This document shows, one piece after another, positions 34,141 to 46,702 of a stretch of 64,000 bases of DNA (position 1 is its first letter; every line of letters begins with the position of its first letter). The translations under genes and the position numbers were made by a program. Source of the DNA: Scytalidium lignicola (taxonomy: Eukaryota > Ascomycota > Leotiomycetes); assembly GCA_002812745.2 (NCBI GenBank), contig NCSJ02000117.1:58270-122269 (forward strand), given 5' to 3'. Under the pieces are notes generated by a model that was given only the letters and a program-made list of their open reading frames with translations, had not been told where the DNA came from and ran no database searches.

Positions 34141-35832
34141 TCATCCAGCCCAGCTTGCCTTCTTTCCTTTCTCCAAGCTGTCGAGCAGTACACACGTCCC
34201 TCTTGACTGGCAGACCTTGTTGCGCCCCAGATTCTTATAGATTGGCCCTAGGGGTCCATTAACGTAGTGATACTGTCCGAAGAAGCGCCATTGACGCAGG
34301 TCGCTTAGTTTATAGAACTTGTCACCCCAGTGGCCTTTGAACCAGAACCAGGATGTTGGTGCCTTCGGGTTGGAGGCGAGCGGCTCGAATTGATCAGCCC
34401 AGGTGTCAGAGAGGAAGTCATCCCCCGAGTCGCTAGAGACAGCTTGCGAAAGGGAAGTGGTGGAGTTAGTGTCGGTACGGAGAGATTCGGCGTCTATATC
34501 ATGCGTGATAGGTGTCTTGTAAGAGAAGCCTAAGTAATTCTTGACGGGATCCCACAATGGTCCCTTGTCTGTAACATCTGCGAGGATTCCGAAAGGCAGC
34601 ACATATGGGTGTCTTCCAGGCATAGCATACATGGCATGGCTGCCGCGTGCACTATACAGCACTGGTCTTCCTCCTTTACCTTTTTCGACTGCATCCCAGG
34701 TGTATGCTGTTCCGCCGGAATGAGCACTGAAAAACACAGCCTTCGGTTTGCCATTATGGAAGCGGATGAGACTATGTTCCCAGTCGCCGACGTGGTTTCC
34801 AAATCGCATGTTGAACACGGTAATTCCTAGGTTGTAGGAGTAGAAGTAGAACCAGAAGGCGTCAAGCACACCTCGGCCTTTGTCTACAAGAATGAGGACA
34901 GCAGGAGCAGACGAGTAGCCACTGGGATCAGGATTTGCTATGGGCGATTGGCCTGCCGGACGACGGATATGCCGTCGACGGAGGTCTGTTTTGAGGGGCG
35001 AGTGAGATTCGAAGTTTACATTTGATATCAAGCGCGGATCGGAGGACGGTCCCGGCGAGGTGTTTATATCCCACCATGCAGCATGGTCTGGGTCAGACCT
35101 GCCATCATCTTCATAGAGGGTTGACGGGTCGAGAGTATCGTCTTCATCTTCATCTTCACCATTATTTCTAACGCCTTCATAGGGCACAGGTGCATTGTAT
35201 GGGCTGCCAAGCCAAGTTGGGCGATCTTCAACGTCTTCTTTGCTCCTCAGGTAGAGCGTTCGACCCGAGGCAGTGAAGTCGTGGAGGCCGGCCAGGTTTT
35301 CGAGAGTGTAACGTGTGCCGTTAAGAGGCAACGCTGTGTGGTTCTCCGACGGGACTGTGTTTACCAGATGGTCGATCATGCTCGAAGGCCAGAACTGCTC
35401 TCCCGAGTAAAGGTGGACCAACGGGGCAGCATCGAGAACAAACTGTGGCACGTCGTTGACGATCTGGCCCATGCCCTTCAACTCCTCCGGGGTAATATTT
35501 CTGCGGCTAAGAACATCTTCCCAATCTTCGAAAAGCTGGTTGAGGTCGTCCTCGTCGTCTTCATCATCATCATCAGTAACAATAGTGTGCTTCTTCTTCT
35601 TCCACCGCTTCACAGCAGGATCGGGGCGAAAATGGGCAAGGCCGCAGAGTGAGAAGTAGCGACAGGAAAAGCGATCCAGAAAGTACTTCGACGACGCAAT
35701 CCATTTTGCGTCTTCCCGCTCCTCCTCTGACTTTGTCTTATTCGGGTCGAGATGGCGGTGCAGGGCCCCGACACCAACCCAGGCAATGAGGAGGATGAGG
35801 AAGACGATCACGAAGCGTCGAAGAACCAACAT
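34141..35832 (-). CDS. Vps62-family (DUF946) membrane-anchored protein
   Basis: A single-exon gene of 563 residues. Residues 5-25 (RRFVIVFLILLIAWVGVGAL) form a signal anchor, so the bulk probably faces the lumen of the secretory or vacuolar system. The Vps62/DUF946 core is in the second half: LDAFWFYFYSYN, NMRFGNHVGDWEHSLIRF, AVFFSAHSGGTAYTW, VLYSARGSHAMYA and GPLWDPVKNYLG. This HVGDWEH block is the family hallmark. Acidic loops (DDDDEDDEDD and NNGEDEDEDD) lie between. The yeast relative Vps62 was found in vacuolar protein sorting screens; no biochemical activity is established. The ATG at 35832 directly opens the signal anchor. Its upstream region carries one n near 35959. Confidence 0.9.
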   Translation of the reverse strand: MLVLRRFVIVFLILLIAWVGVGALHRHLDPNKTKSEEEREDAKWIASSKYFLDRFSCRYFSLCGLAHFRPDPAVKRWKKKKHTIVTDDDDEDDEDDLNQLFEDWEDVLSRRNITPEELKGMGQIVNDVPQFVLDAAPLVHLYSGEQFWPSSMIDHLVNTVPSENHTALPLNGTRYTLENLAGLHDFTASGRTLYLRSKEDVEDRPTWLGSPYNAPVPYEGVRNNGEDEDEDDTLDPSTLYEDDGRSDPDHAAWWDINTSPGPSSDPRLISNVNFESHSPLKTDLRRRHIRRPAGQSPIANPDPSGYSSAPAVLILVDKGRGVLDAFWFYFYSYNLGITVFNMRFGNHVGDWEHSLIRFHNGKPKAVFFSAHSGGTAYTWDAVEKGKGGRPVLYSARGSHAMYAMPGRHPYVLPFGILADVTDKGPLWDPVKNYLGFSYKTPITHDIDAESLRTDTNSTTSLSQAVSSDSGDDFLSDTWADQFEPLASNPKAPTSWFWFKGHWGDKFYKLSDLRQWRFFGQYHYVNGPLGPIYKNLGRNKVCQSRGTCVLLDSLEKGKKASWAG

Positions 35833-38800
35833 TGAGAGCAGCGAAGGACTCGAATTTCAGGGAACCACCAATAATTCTAGGAGGGATAAATGGATTGGTA
35901 TGCTGGTACGTATTGTTGATGGTAGCGGTGGTGGTACATTGAATTTTAACAGAAAGTCNTTTTTGCTTTTCTGTTTACTATTTTCTCTACTCTCTTTTTT
36001 TCAACACACTCTCGCTCTTTCACTCACAACCGCAAAGACAACGAGCATCTAAGCACGGTACATCGCATCGATTGTCCGGCAGAGAAGGACGAAGTCGAAG
36101 ACGATGACGATGATGATCGAGTCCAACGGATGCAACGGCTGTGAGAAGAGTGAGGCTTGTACTGTAGGATGGAACGAGAGAGGGCGGGGCGAAGGTGAGG
36201 AAGAGGCTCAGTATAAGAATAGGATTGCGCTGGAGAACGTCTAGTCAAAGGGACCCGCCTTTTTTTTTTGAGGAGGTTAGATAAATAAAGATGATAAATC
36301 TACGGTGCTAGTCCCAGACCGTCACCGCATCGTTGTCTTAGAGGGGGAGGAATACAAGTGGATGGAGGTGGAAGGCGTGCAAATAGTGGAAGGAGTGGCA
36401 GGAGTGGGAAGTCACGGAAGTCAAGCGCATTCACTGATTCGGGTGCGCCCGCGCCAACGATCCAGGCGACGAGTGTGTTCCTGCGGTGTGAAGCAACATC
36501 GCCATCCGCCATCAGATGCCCGACACATCCGGCAGCACACACGCCTGTCCACCTTTCCTGATTTATCGCTGACTACAACAGCATTGGCAGCTGAGAGGAC
36601 AAGAGAACAAGAGAGGAGGGCCAGGCCAGGGCGCAGCAGCCAGTCAGCTAAGCTGATGCTCCCAGCAGGCCGCTGCCATTGGGGGGTTTCTTCTTGCGGA
36701 TGGGACTGGATGGCAGTCGTGCCTTGCGAGTCGCGTCAGCCAGTGACGAGCCCACGGAGGCGCTTTTCTTCCTGGCGCTGGTCAATGCAGCTTCACCGGC
36801 TTCACTGGTCCTGCTGGTCACCCGCCGCCCCTCACACAAAGCGAACAAGTACGACAAGTCCCTGGGTTACAGTGGAGATACAGGTGGTACATTCTGGCCC
36901 TGGCGGGTGATCCACCATCCATTAGAGTAGATTCGAGCCTCTCCAGCGTCGCAAAGGACGATCCGTCTCGAGTTTATTTGATTAGAGCCAATCCACGAGC
37001 CGGTCGAGACCACAGGGCTAGATGCTCTTCTTACAACGAAGAATCGAACGCTGAAGTGACCCTTTCTCTGAAACATTTGGGTTCCATCGATAAAGCACCT
37101 CTTGCTCTCACAATCTCTCAAGACGAAAACTCCCGTTCACGTACAGCACCCCGTCCCCTTCTAGGTCTTCTTTTGGACGATCCCAGCGAACCTTAAAACC
37201 GCCACGGCGTTGGTTGCCATCACGAATACGGATCCCGGCCAGCATCAGGTGGCAATTTCTGGTGCCAGGGGCCTTAGTCTGACCGTCAAAGGCCAGCTCA
37301 ACAAATCGACCTTCTGCCAGCAAAATCCAAAATAGAGCAGCATCGATCCAGGTCTGGCAAAGTATAAGCAGATCACATATTGTTTTATGCTCTTTCATGC
37401 TCCCCCGATCAAATCAGACGACTCAACAATAGCCTTTAAAGGATATTTGCGTGAGAAAGGGAAAAAAGGCAACACAAGTCGTCCAACGGGGCAGTCCCCA
37501 CTGCGAGAGTCATATCGCCGGCATCTGCGGATGAGGCACCCCGCTGCATAACAATAGAACCCTCCATACAGCAAAAGTCCTGGTCAGGTGGTTCTATCTA
37601 TGGAGTTCCGGCATCGGATTTAACGATTGAGAATTGCAGATGGCTGGGGAAAGGCCTCGAAAATGGAACTCAAAATGATTTCAACCACTTGCACTTTTTG
37701 CGCAACTCGACCGTACTACATCCGTACCACAACGCGATCTCAGGCAACACCAAGCCGGTGCCGGTGAACCGTAAACCACCCAGCGCGCGAATTAATTATT
37801 AATGGTCCCGGTTGGCGTTCGGATCGAAAGGTAACTCGTCTGGACCTTGGCATTGCGCGCTGGCCAGAGTCAGTAACATGTCTCGTGCTTACATGTGGTG
37901 TCGAAATGAAGTCATGGTGATTCTTTTTGGCAATAACCTCTTGCTCTTGTTCGCCTCAGTAGCGGTGATCTACGATAGATAGGCTAGATGGGCCTGTGCG
38001 GAGATATCCCGGGGTTTGGGGATTCCATTTTGTCGCATGCATCTATCTCTTCGTATCTCTTCAAGATTGACTGATTTGCTTCTTTGACTCGTATGATTCT
38101 GGTTAAAGAGAAAAGGTACGAAGGGTATCATGCTTCTACAACGTCTCGTCTATTTGCGGATCCGTCAGCAGTTCCTTGCGCTCTTAGTAGACAAAGACTC
38201 CGGGATGTTGGCGTCATTGCATTGATCAGTCATCTTCATAGATGCAACCGGCAGCAATTATTACGTTCAACGTAAGGAGTACGGCTGAGAACATGAATGA
38301 CTTTCCTTTTGAACAGATCATTTGTGTCAATAATTTTCTACTACCGTCACTCCCAGCGATTTACTATTGTAACCTTCCGATTTCCGACAATACGGTAATG
38401 ATTACGCATAGGGCGGAAAGCCACCCTTAGTAAGTAGAACCGCTCAGTCCAGATTATCTCGTATTCCACCTCTCTCCTTCTCAATGAACGACACCATAAC
38501 TGTTCTCATTGAAAAATTGTATCTTCTATATACTTATTTGTTAGGGAAACAGGGCCATCAAGTTCTTGTTCTCCGGGGAATTCATTCTATATTTGCTTCA
38601 ATTTTAATGTCAGTTTCCTAAATTTTTGGAAGGGCGGAGCAGGGGAGACAATTACAGTGAGAGTGAAAATTATGACTGCTACAAATAATACTTGTAAAAG
38701 CATCTTTCCGTGAAAGTATTATTATTTCCCTGGATGTTCAGTTGATAATTGTTTTAAGTTCCAAAGATATGCGAAGCCTCAAAAATTAATTCATTAAAAT

Positions 38801-39661
38801 AAATTCAATAGTAAATCCTCCTTTTCTCAAACTGTCTCAAAATTCAAACTTCCAAATTTGCCCCAACCTATGCATGTCGATCCCCTTTTGCTTCATCCTT
38901 TACAACTTCAACTGTCCACCTTCAATCCCCTCCAAAACCAGGAACCTCAAATACTGCACGAGAGTCGCGATTTATTTTTATTTTTATTTTTTACACGCGA
39001 CCTTTATGAAAGTCAAGTACCTCAAAAGCTCAAACCGCGCGGCTAGTTGTTTTGAGTGTGTAACACGGTAACTTTCATGCGCAAGACGGAATCAAGTTCC
39101 GCCGAAGGCATCCTCTTTCTTACACCTCAAATACCGCCAGCCTTGCGACAACACCAGTTATATTTGTACCTGAAATGTACGAACGCGTATAGTATTGCGA
39201 TACCGTAGATGATTTTTGGACAGGAACTGAAAACGAGATGAGATAGTGACGTGGCCGCCTTATTATCTTGAAGAGAAGATATTGAAGGGTTACGTGTATA
39301 TATTGAAATAATTTTCTTCTTCTTTGGTGGAAGTCTTTAAAAGAAGAGTTCTTGGAATGAAATTTTTGTTTTGGTATACATAATTAAGACGACTTTTAAG
39401 ATATAGAGAACTCTTGTTTGAGAAATAGAGAGCTTTTGTTTGGGTGATATTTGTGCACTTATATATCGAACTCAGGTGAGTCGGGTTAGCTTTTATTTGT
39501 CTCGGACTCTTAGATACGGCTTTCAGGTTCAGTAAAACTGGGCTTGATGCTTCACATGAAAGTATCGACTACGGATTCTCTCTTCTAAAATTTTCATTAT
39601 ATGAATATTCCTCTGGTGTCATGATTGTATAGACTAATAAGTTGCAAAATAGTCAATAACA
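35833..39661. other. 3.8 kb region without a supported gene
   Basis: The proximal part should be the Vps62-family promoter (CT-rich stretch near 36000). Open frames such as 36305-36910 plus and 37108-37398 minus have no recognisable homology and overlap on both strands. The part from about 38.4 to 39.6 kb is AT-rich. I see no transposon or RNA gene. Confidence 0.35.
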
Positions 39662-40930
39662 ATGGCTACTCCCCTAGGTGAAGGATCTTTCCTCTCTGGA
39701 AAGAAAATCATCATATCTGGCGCTGGAATTGCTGGACCTAGCTTTGCCATCGCCCTTCGCAAGCTGTGGCCATCCTCTCTATCCCCAGCTCCAAGTATCA
39801 CAATCTATGAACGTGATTCAGAAACAATCGATCCCTCACGAGAAGGATATACGATCTCTATTCGTAGTGACCGTAACTCGGGTGGCATGCAGGCATTACA
39901 GAAGCTTGGACTACTTGATGAGGTCCTCGCTTCTAGTGTTACAGGTATCCAGGATAATCCAGGCGCATTCAACCTCTGGGATATCAATTGGCGTGTGTTA
40001 TTGCAAATTAAGCCCACTACACCGAAAGGACTACCCACCCCGCATATGCGAGTTGCGAGGAATATTCTGAGACGTCATATGATAGAAGCAATTCCTGATC
40101 AAGACGAGATTCACTGGGAGAAGACTGTAATCAGCGCCAAGACAATTGACGGTGGTAGAGTTCAAGTAAAACTAAGCACTGGTGAGGTGGATGAATGTGA
40201 TCTGCTGATTGTTTCCGATGGCTCGAAGAGCAAGCTTCGAACAACAATATGGCCAGATGATAAACTCAGTTTCTCGGGCGTGGTAAGTATTTCAGGAATT
40301 GCCAAATTCGAAAAGAGTGTGCCTCAACCTATGGATCGTAACTGGGGTGCAGTTCTTGGAGGGATGGGGACTGGACTATTTGTATCTCCGGTTGATGAGC
40401 ATAGTGCCTTTTGGGCAGTAAGTTATTTAGCTGCAGAGCCACGCGAAACCACTAGACAACCAATCCCAAAAAGTCAGGTCGAGGAATTACTCAAAGAGGC
40501 GTTGGAGAGGGGGAAGGCGTTCCAAGAACCGTTCCAAACATTAGTCAAGTCTACCGATCAAACAACCGTATCCCTCCTGAGTTTTATGGATAAACAACCA
40601 TTCAAACACAAATCGGATGGCCTCAATGCTTTACCCGTAATCTTCATTGGAGATAGCAACCATGCGGTTACCCCATATGCGGGGAATGGGGCCAATATGG
40701 CTCTCATGGACGGCTGGGACCTTGCAGACCAACTTGTAAAATGCGCATCCCTGAAAGCCGCTGTTGAAAATTTTGACAGGTTGAGTTACCCTCGCGCGTC
40801 TTCTACGTTGAAGTTCTCACACGCCAATATACGGATCGGCCATACGCAAGGATGGCAATTGACTCTTTACACCTCCCTCCTTAAGACCGTATCCGTTCTC
40901 TTTGGCATTCGCGGTGCTATGTCCTCGTAA
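39662..40930 (+). CDS. FAD-dependent aromatic-ring-type monooxygenase
   Basis: A single-exon flavoprotein of 422 residues in the PHBH/salicylate hydroxylase-like group. The N-terminal dinucleotide-binding fold is KIIISGAGIAGPSFAIALRK (GxGxxG, about residues 15-34), followed by an acidic strand end ITIYERD. The second FAD motif is in DLLIVSDGSKSKLRTTI. The GD motif that binds FAD ribityl and pyrophosphate is VIFIGDSNHAVTPYAGNGAN (about residues 330-349), followed by MALMDGWDLADQLV. Substrate cannot be told from sequence; family members hydroxylate aromatics or inactivate antibiotics such as tetracycline. No biosynthetic cluster partners are adjacent, which argues for a stand-alone detoxification or catabolic enzyme. 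The C-terminus lacks an obvious extra domain. Confidence 0.9.
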   Translation: MATPLGEGSFLSGKKIIISGAGIAGPSFAIALRKLWPSSLSPAPSITIYERDSETIDPSREGYTISIRSDRNSGGMQALQKLGLLDEVLASSVTGIQDNPGAFNLWDINWRVLLQIKPTTPKGLPTPHMRVARNILRRHMIEAIPDQDEIHWEKTVISAKTIDGGRVQVKLSTGEVDECDLLIVSDGSKSKLRTTIWPDDKLSFSGVVSISGIAKFEKSVPQPMDRNWGAVLGGMGTGLFVSPVDEHSAFWAVSYLAAEPRETTRQPIPKSQVEELLKEALERGKAFQEPFQTLVKSTDQTTVSLLSFMDKQPFKHKSDGLNALPVIFIGDSNHAVTPYAGNGANMALMDGWDLADQLVKCASLKAAVENFDRLSYPRASSTLKFSHANIRIGHTQGWQLTLYTSLLKTVSVLFGIRGAMSS

Positions 40931-41162
40931 GTAGAACCTGGCGAGGACCGAATAAGACTAGACAGTTAACTCTGCAATAGGTTTTTTTGAGGACGGTCCG
41001 AAGATTCTTCTATACATGAACTTGTAGCGAGTTCGGCTGGTACTCCATAGATTCGCCAAGATCGCCGACAATGTTCAGATGAAACAGAAAGCCCTCAGAG
41101 GACTATTCCCTGAACAGCTAGAACATATCGATCATACTCTGTAAATATCCACTATTTTAGGC

Positions 41163-42602
41163 TCATCCGGTATCACCATAATAGGTTTCCTCTTCGAGGC
41201 CATCGTCAGCGTACTTCCCGTCGTCATTGTCCGGTCCATCTCCATTTGCTTCTGCTTCAAGGTCGGTCCATTTGTTAGGTGTCGGTGTCGATACAGAGTC
41301 ATCTAGACCCCCACTCATCATATGGGAACCCTCCGCTGGACCAGGTGTGTCAGAAGCTACGCTCTCCTGCCTTTGATACAAGATTGGTGGCATTCCTCCT
41401 CGTGGCCGCCGACGTATCACTCTTCTTCCAGGTTCAATTGGTTCAACTTCTGTAATCTTTCTCTTCGGACCTCGTTTTCCTTTGTTGGACTCCCGTGATT
41501 GGAGATCCTGCTCATCCATGTACTTTAGCCGTCGCAGGGCATCATCAGCTGCTCTGCCACCTCTCTCAATAATCTTCCGCAAATTTATCCTTTCCTCATT
41601 CCTTTGTTCCTGTATCTGTCGTTTCCAAGCAGCACTCGTCTGCCTTTTCTGCAAATTAATAGTTACTTTATCTGCTTCGCCTTTGGCCTGTTTAATATTC
41701 ATTAATGCCTCTAAAAATTTTGCTTGAGACTTGCGTTTGTCGCTAGCTGCCATCGAAACAGGAATACTAAGCCCAGGGACAAAGCGATTGTGCTCCTTGC
41801 TAGTCCATCTATCGGAAGGTTGATTGTCTTGCGATTTACCTTTAGGCGCTATTTCCACAGCAGTCGACAGAATTCGTGCAGAACTAGCACCAAGAAGATC
41901 AACGTCCTCGGGAAGAGATCGCAGGACAGGGAGTGGGTTTTCAGGATCATTGATTGTAAATAACAGTTCGGTACCAATATTCTCAGCCCATTCACAGGAA
42001 TAGACTTGCCCACCGTATGAGATGATGGGGTTATCACTGTGTAGGTCTAGAATTTGCACTTTCGAGGCCGTCTCCTGTGGTTGCTCCAGCTGCAGTATAG
42101 CATGCTCAGGCCCTGGTGTGGCATCGTGTTTCGCATCATGATTGTCACTATCAGAATCGTCCCGTCTTGTTTTTCCAGTCGATTCTTGCTCTGCTCCAAG
42201 CGTATTCAATTCCTTTGTTTTGCCAAACGTAGCTGGTTCTATCGCAGGACCCGTCACTCTTCCAAGTTGACGTTTATGCCGGCCAAGCCCTGGATTTTTC
42301 CATCTTGATTGGTGATAGGCTCCACGTCCACCATGCCTCTTGGTTGTGGGTGGTTTCGTAGGGACATTGCCAGAGAGATCGAGGGTAACATAATAGGTCT
42401 AAGCGAATTAGTTAATATGGTATTAGATGTAGTGGGATAACATTGTTACTTCAGTCTCTGTATTTGAATATTCGTATTCCCAATCATCAGAATTATCGTC
42501 ATATGGAGTGGTGGTTAAGGGCGTGGAGAAAGTATCTTTAGGAGGGGCTGGCGTTGGTGTTGGGAGATTGCTCATATCGTTGCCTTCCGTCATGCCGGTC
42601 AT
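41163..42602 (-). CDS. RNA polymerase III factor TFIIIC, triple-barrel (tau55/Sfc7-type) subunit
   Basis: Two exons (42602-42450 and 42398-41163) give 462 residues. The TFIIIC triple-barrel domain starts at the exon junction, DDWEYEYSNTETE-TYYVTLDLSGNVP, a hallmark of this family. After an insert of about 100 variable residues it ends with VQILDLHSDNPIISYGGQVY and SCEWAENIGTELLFT. The C-terminal half is charged: a helical Lys/Arg/Gln-rich region (about 270-350) with KRGPKRKITEV and RRVIRRRPRGG, probably nuclear localisation signals, and an acidic tail ending ETYYGDTG. The subunit pairs with the tau95-like subunit to form the A-box-binding arm of TFIIIC at tRNA genes. A second in-frame ATG lies three codons downstream at 42593. 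The gene tail-faces the monooxygenase gene. Confidence 0.88.
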
Positions 42603-42902
42603 TGATTGAGGCTGTAACGCTGGAATGCATACGGAGTTCGGATTGAAAATGTAGTTAAAAAGAAGAGTCTAATTGAGTGTGATCGAGCTTGATGAGAACA
42701 CAAATAGAGATGAAGTAAACCAAAGCAAGCTCCCCTCTATTGTTGATGCCTGATACGGAACACGAAATGAGGCAACGACGTTGTCTATCAGAAAGCCCTC
42801 CTGCCAAGGAAGAGCATACGAATTTTACTTATAATTGTCATCCTAGACTGGAAATACTATGTATTGAGATCAGTTTCACTATGTTCCTGTATCATTTTAT
42901 TG

Positions 42903-43562
42903 CTACTTTCTACCTAAGGGGCTGAGTAACCAGTCAAGTTCCTTAGCCATCTCGTCACCCAAAAGCTCTTTAAGACCGCCAGCCTTCAAGAAGTCATGGT
43001 CACAAAACTCAAATCCTGGAATAACGGTTTCACTGATTAAGAGCCCACTGCTGCTGTCACTGCCCTTATCTGTATCTGGAAGCAGATAGGAGGCTTTGTA
43101 CTTGCCACCTTCGACAATCCACTGAAGCCTCTCACCAGCAGCTATATTTTGCCCCACAAGAAAGGTCTCAATCCTCTTCTCTTTCCCTTCTTCATCTGCA
43201 TGAATGATCACATATCGTCCTCTTCCTTTGTGTAGTGTATGCACAGTCCGCCCCTTGTTACGATGGAACCCACCTTGTGGTGTGTTTGGTGTCAACAGGT
43301 AGAATATTGTAGTTGATGAGTTCCTCACGTCAGCTTTGAATCCTGGCCTTTGAGGTACGAGCGTTAATGTTGACTCCTTTTCCGATGGAAACGGTGAAGG
43401 GACGATGTCTGCCGCACGGTCTGTCTCCACGAAGTAACCACCTTCAATGTGAGGCTGGAGGCCCAAGCGTGAGATGAGATCATGCAAATGCTGAGGCTCC
43501 TCCTTGTCAGGTGCAGGTGTGAAAATTGCCTTTAAGGCATGTATATCATTCGTGATGGACAT
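42903..43562 (-). CDS. DUF985 cupin-fold protein
   Basis: A single-exon protein of 219 residues. The DUF985 cupin pattern is clear: LISRLGLQPHIEGGYFVETD near residue 30, SSTTIFYLLTPNTPQGGFHR, then GRYVIIHADEEGKEKRIETF, WIVEGGKYKASYLLP and SETVIPGFEFCDHDFL. The His in GGFHR and the Gly-rich turns match the family's small beta barrel. No enzyme activity is settled for these proteins, which occur widely in bacteria and fungi. There is no signal peptide, so it is probably cytosolic. It is transcribed in the same direction as the TFIIIC subunit gene, with a 300 bp spacer. Confidence 0.87.
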   Translation of the reverse strand: MSITNDIHALKAIFTPAPDKEEPQHLHDLISRLGLQPHIEGGYFVETDRAADIVPSPFPSEKESTLTLVPQRPGFKADVRNSSTTIFYLLTPNTPQGGFHRNKGRTVHTLHKGRGRYVIIHADEEGKEKRIETFLVGQNIAAGERLQWIVEGGKYKASYLLPDTDKGSDSSSGLLISETVIPGFEFCDHDFLKAGGLKELLGDEMAKELDWLLSPLGRK

Positions 43563-44710
43563 TTTTGCTATCTATTTGTGGATCCTAGATGAGTGCAGTA
43601 TAGAGGTTGTGACTGAGAGGAGAGTTTGATGTTTCTCGTTTCAGAGATACCTCTGCCTTATCTAGTCCCGCTGTGCACCATTATTTTATATGGATATGTA
43701 GATTCCCGTACCCCCGTCCTATTATTTCAATACAGTAGAGAGGGCGTAAGTAATGTTGTAGCATCTCCTTAACCTAGATGATAAACTGCCAACCTTCCTA
43801 ATTTACCGGATCTTCTTACGATCTGCATAGCAATCTCGTTGCACGAAAATAACAAGTGGTTATTTAGAGGACATAACTACTGACGAGTCATAAAATAGCT
43901 AGGCACAGGAGGAATACATCCATACGGAGGCAGAATCTGGTGGAATTACGTAAGAACATTCCCATTTCACATAACGAACTTATAAAAATTATAAATACTG
44001 TAAATTGTAATCGACATTAGGATGTTTTTGCGACAGTATGGAACCGGGGTTTTTTATTGGATGTCTTGACTTAAGCAGAGTAACCTAGCCCTACACTAAT
44101 TAACCTAGTACTTGCATAAAGAAGGCTAAGGAATCCATTTATATTTTCTATGTTCCACTATGTGGTATAGTTGTCAATATAACTTAAGAGTTCTACATTC
44201 AGTTGATTCCAGGCCGCTTGGCTGGCTGGGTGTGGCGTTCTTGAGATGAATTTACCATATCGTGGCTGTCGACATTCCGATAAGATGCAGTTTTTGAGTC
44301 CAGACCTAATACTGAAAAATAATCCACAGAGAGGAGCAATAGGACAGTATGCCATCTTATGAATCAAGGAATAGTGAGTTTGTTTAGTTTATTTAGTCCC
44401 GTCAGTTCATCGCGACAGCTCTACTGTATCTCTGGACTTTATGCCTGATATACGAGGCATTGTCGCATCCGTATTTCCGTTTACGAGATAGTGTAATCGA
44501 GACCACAGACCCAGACATCGTTTTTGTCTACGGCTGTGCTCATTCACCCCTTTTCTACTTCATGATCTAATGACTGCATGAGTTCATGAGTTGTATGTAT
44601 ATTCTTTGTAGATGATCGTGTCTCGCTGTTTTCTGTCGTCGCATTTTTAACAGCAGTCTTTTGCTGCCGTATTGGGAAGGACGCTTGGCTCTTACCTCCA
44701 CCTCTTCGCG
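43563..44710. other. divergent intergenic region
   Basis: This 1.15 kb region separates the divergent cupin and ArfGAP genes and should hold both promoters. Minor open frames on the minus strand (44158-44367, 44544-44810) have no homology. Nothing else is supported. Confidence 0.4.
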
Positions 44711-46671
44711 ATGTCGGCGTTGAGTAAACGACAACAGGCGCGTAATGAAAGGACTCTCCAGGAGCTTTTAAAGGTTCCTGGAAACAATGTTTGTGCAGAT
44801 TGTCAGGCACGGAATCCAGGTAAGTAATCCAATCTCTCGGCGTTTCTGGGTACTGACTCTGCGATAGGATGGGCGAGCTGGAGTGTAAGTTGATCTAACC
44901 ACGAATCCTAATCATTCACAGCATTCCATCGCAACAGTTACTGATAATTATGAGTAGTTGGGTATTTTTCTATGCATGCGATGTGCCGCTTTACATCGGA
45001 AGATGGGCACACATATCAGCAAGGTCAAATCGCTGAGTATGGATTCATGGACAGCGGATCAGGTTGATGTATGATCCTGTGACAGGCTTTTTCCGGACGA
45101 CTTGATTGCTGATCTTAAAACAGAATATGAAGCGCACTGGGAATGTGGCATCGAATCGAATATATAATTCTCACAATACCAAACCGCCTATACCGTTTGA
45201 CGTTGATGAGGCCGATTCCGCCATGGAACGATTTATTCGTCAAAAATACCAGGAACGCTCACTTGGAGCCCCCCCTGCAGCACGACATAATACCGGAAGC
45301 TCGACATCTGATGACCATCCTCCTCCACTACCCCCGAAGAATGGAACCAAGTTTGGCCTTAGGTCGGCGTCGTCAATCTTTCCGCTCTCTTCTAAAGCCC
45401 GGCGGGAAGCGGCTGAATCGAATCGGAGTATGGAGACACCCGTATCACCTTCAAGATCAAGTAAACAGTCGAGGATATTTGGTACATCTGTGGCTGTCGA
45501 TCGACCAGATGACCTAGAGAACAAACTTGCCCAGTTACGGGATATGGGCTTCAGGGATGATAAGAAAAATACAACAATCTTGAAAGGATTGGGAGGAAAT
45601 CTGGAAAAGACGATTGAGACGTTAGTGAGGTTAGGAGATGGGTCTGGAGCTGGAGCAGGAAATAGTTCGAGGGGGAATGAACTTGCCCCCGCACCTCGTG
45701 CAAGGACGCCGCTGAATGCTCCCTTGGGATTGACAATTGAGCGTACACGGGATCTTCCATCTCCTCAAAGGTCGACGAATCCGTTTGATAACCTTGATAC
45801 GATGACAGCTCCGCCTCAATCATCGCACTCCACTGGATCTTTGCCTCAGCAGATGCCACAAAGCCCCCTGAACACGAATAACCCATTTAATAATGCCCTG
45901 CCAACTAACCCTTTTGGCCTGGCACCATCTCAATCACAATATTCCTTGAACCAGGCCTTCCAGAATATGTCAGTCTCACAATCTGCACAGTCCGCACCAC
46001 TGTTCCCACATCATACTGGGGGGGTGCCTGGGTCACAATCACAACATCAGCTGTATCAGCAGTCCATGACGCCTCCAGTCCCTTCAATACCTCAACAATA
46101 TCATCCACCCGTTATCTACGAGAACGCCGTATCACAGCCAATCAGTCCAAACAATTACAATCCATTTTTACAGCAACAGCAACAGCCGCAGCAGCAAGCA
46201 CCGCAGCCTCCTTCAAATAACACGAACTACCCGATGGTATCTCCAAACTTCCAACAACCACAACCTCAGATGCAGGCTCATACTTTCTTCCATAGCCCTG
46301 TACAGCAGTCGCCACAGCAGCAGCAAAACCCACACGTCTTCTATGACGGGAATGTTCAACAAGTTCAACAGGCTCAACAGTCTCAGCCAATGCCGAGTCT
46401 CAACCCATTCCTTAACAATATGCAGGCTCCAAATCCTCCACAATCCTACAACTACCAACAACCCCAGCAGCTACAGCCACAAGCGCAATTATTGCGGCAG
46501 CAAACATTTCCCTTGATGCCGCAGCAGACTGGGCGAGTGGATAAGCGAAGCATTTTGGATTTGTATAATCATCCCCAGATGGCACCGACGCCAGCGCAGC
46601 CATACCAGGATGCGAGTCAGAATCAGAATCAGAACACCGCAGGGCAGGCTGCAGCAATGGCGTCGGCACCA

Positions 46672-46702
<31 letters not shown>

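Noticed and set aside
36305..36910. 201-codon plus-strand ORF
   Set aside because: Overlaps open frames on both strands, Arg/Ser-rich without pattern, in a GC-rich patch where long chance ORFs are common.
37108..37398. 96-codon minus-strand ORF between Vps62 and the monooxygenase
   Set aside because: Some protein-like segments but no recognised family and no flanking exons.
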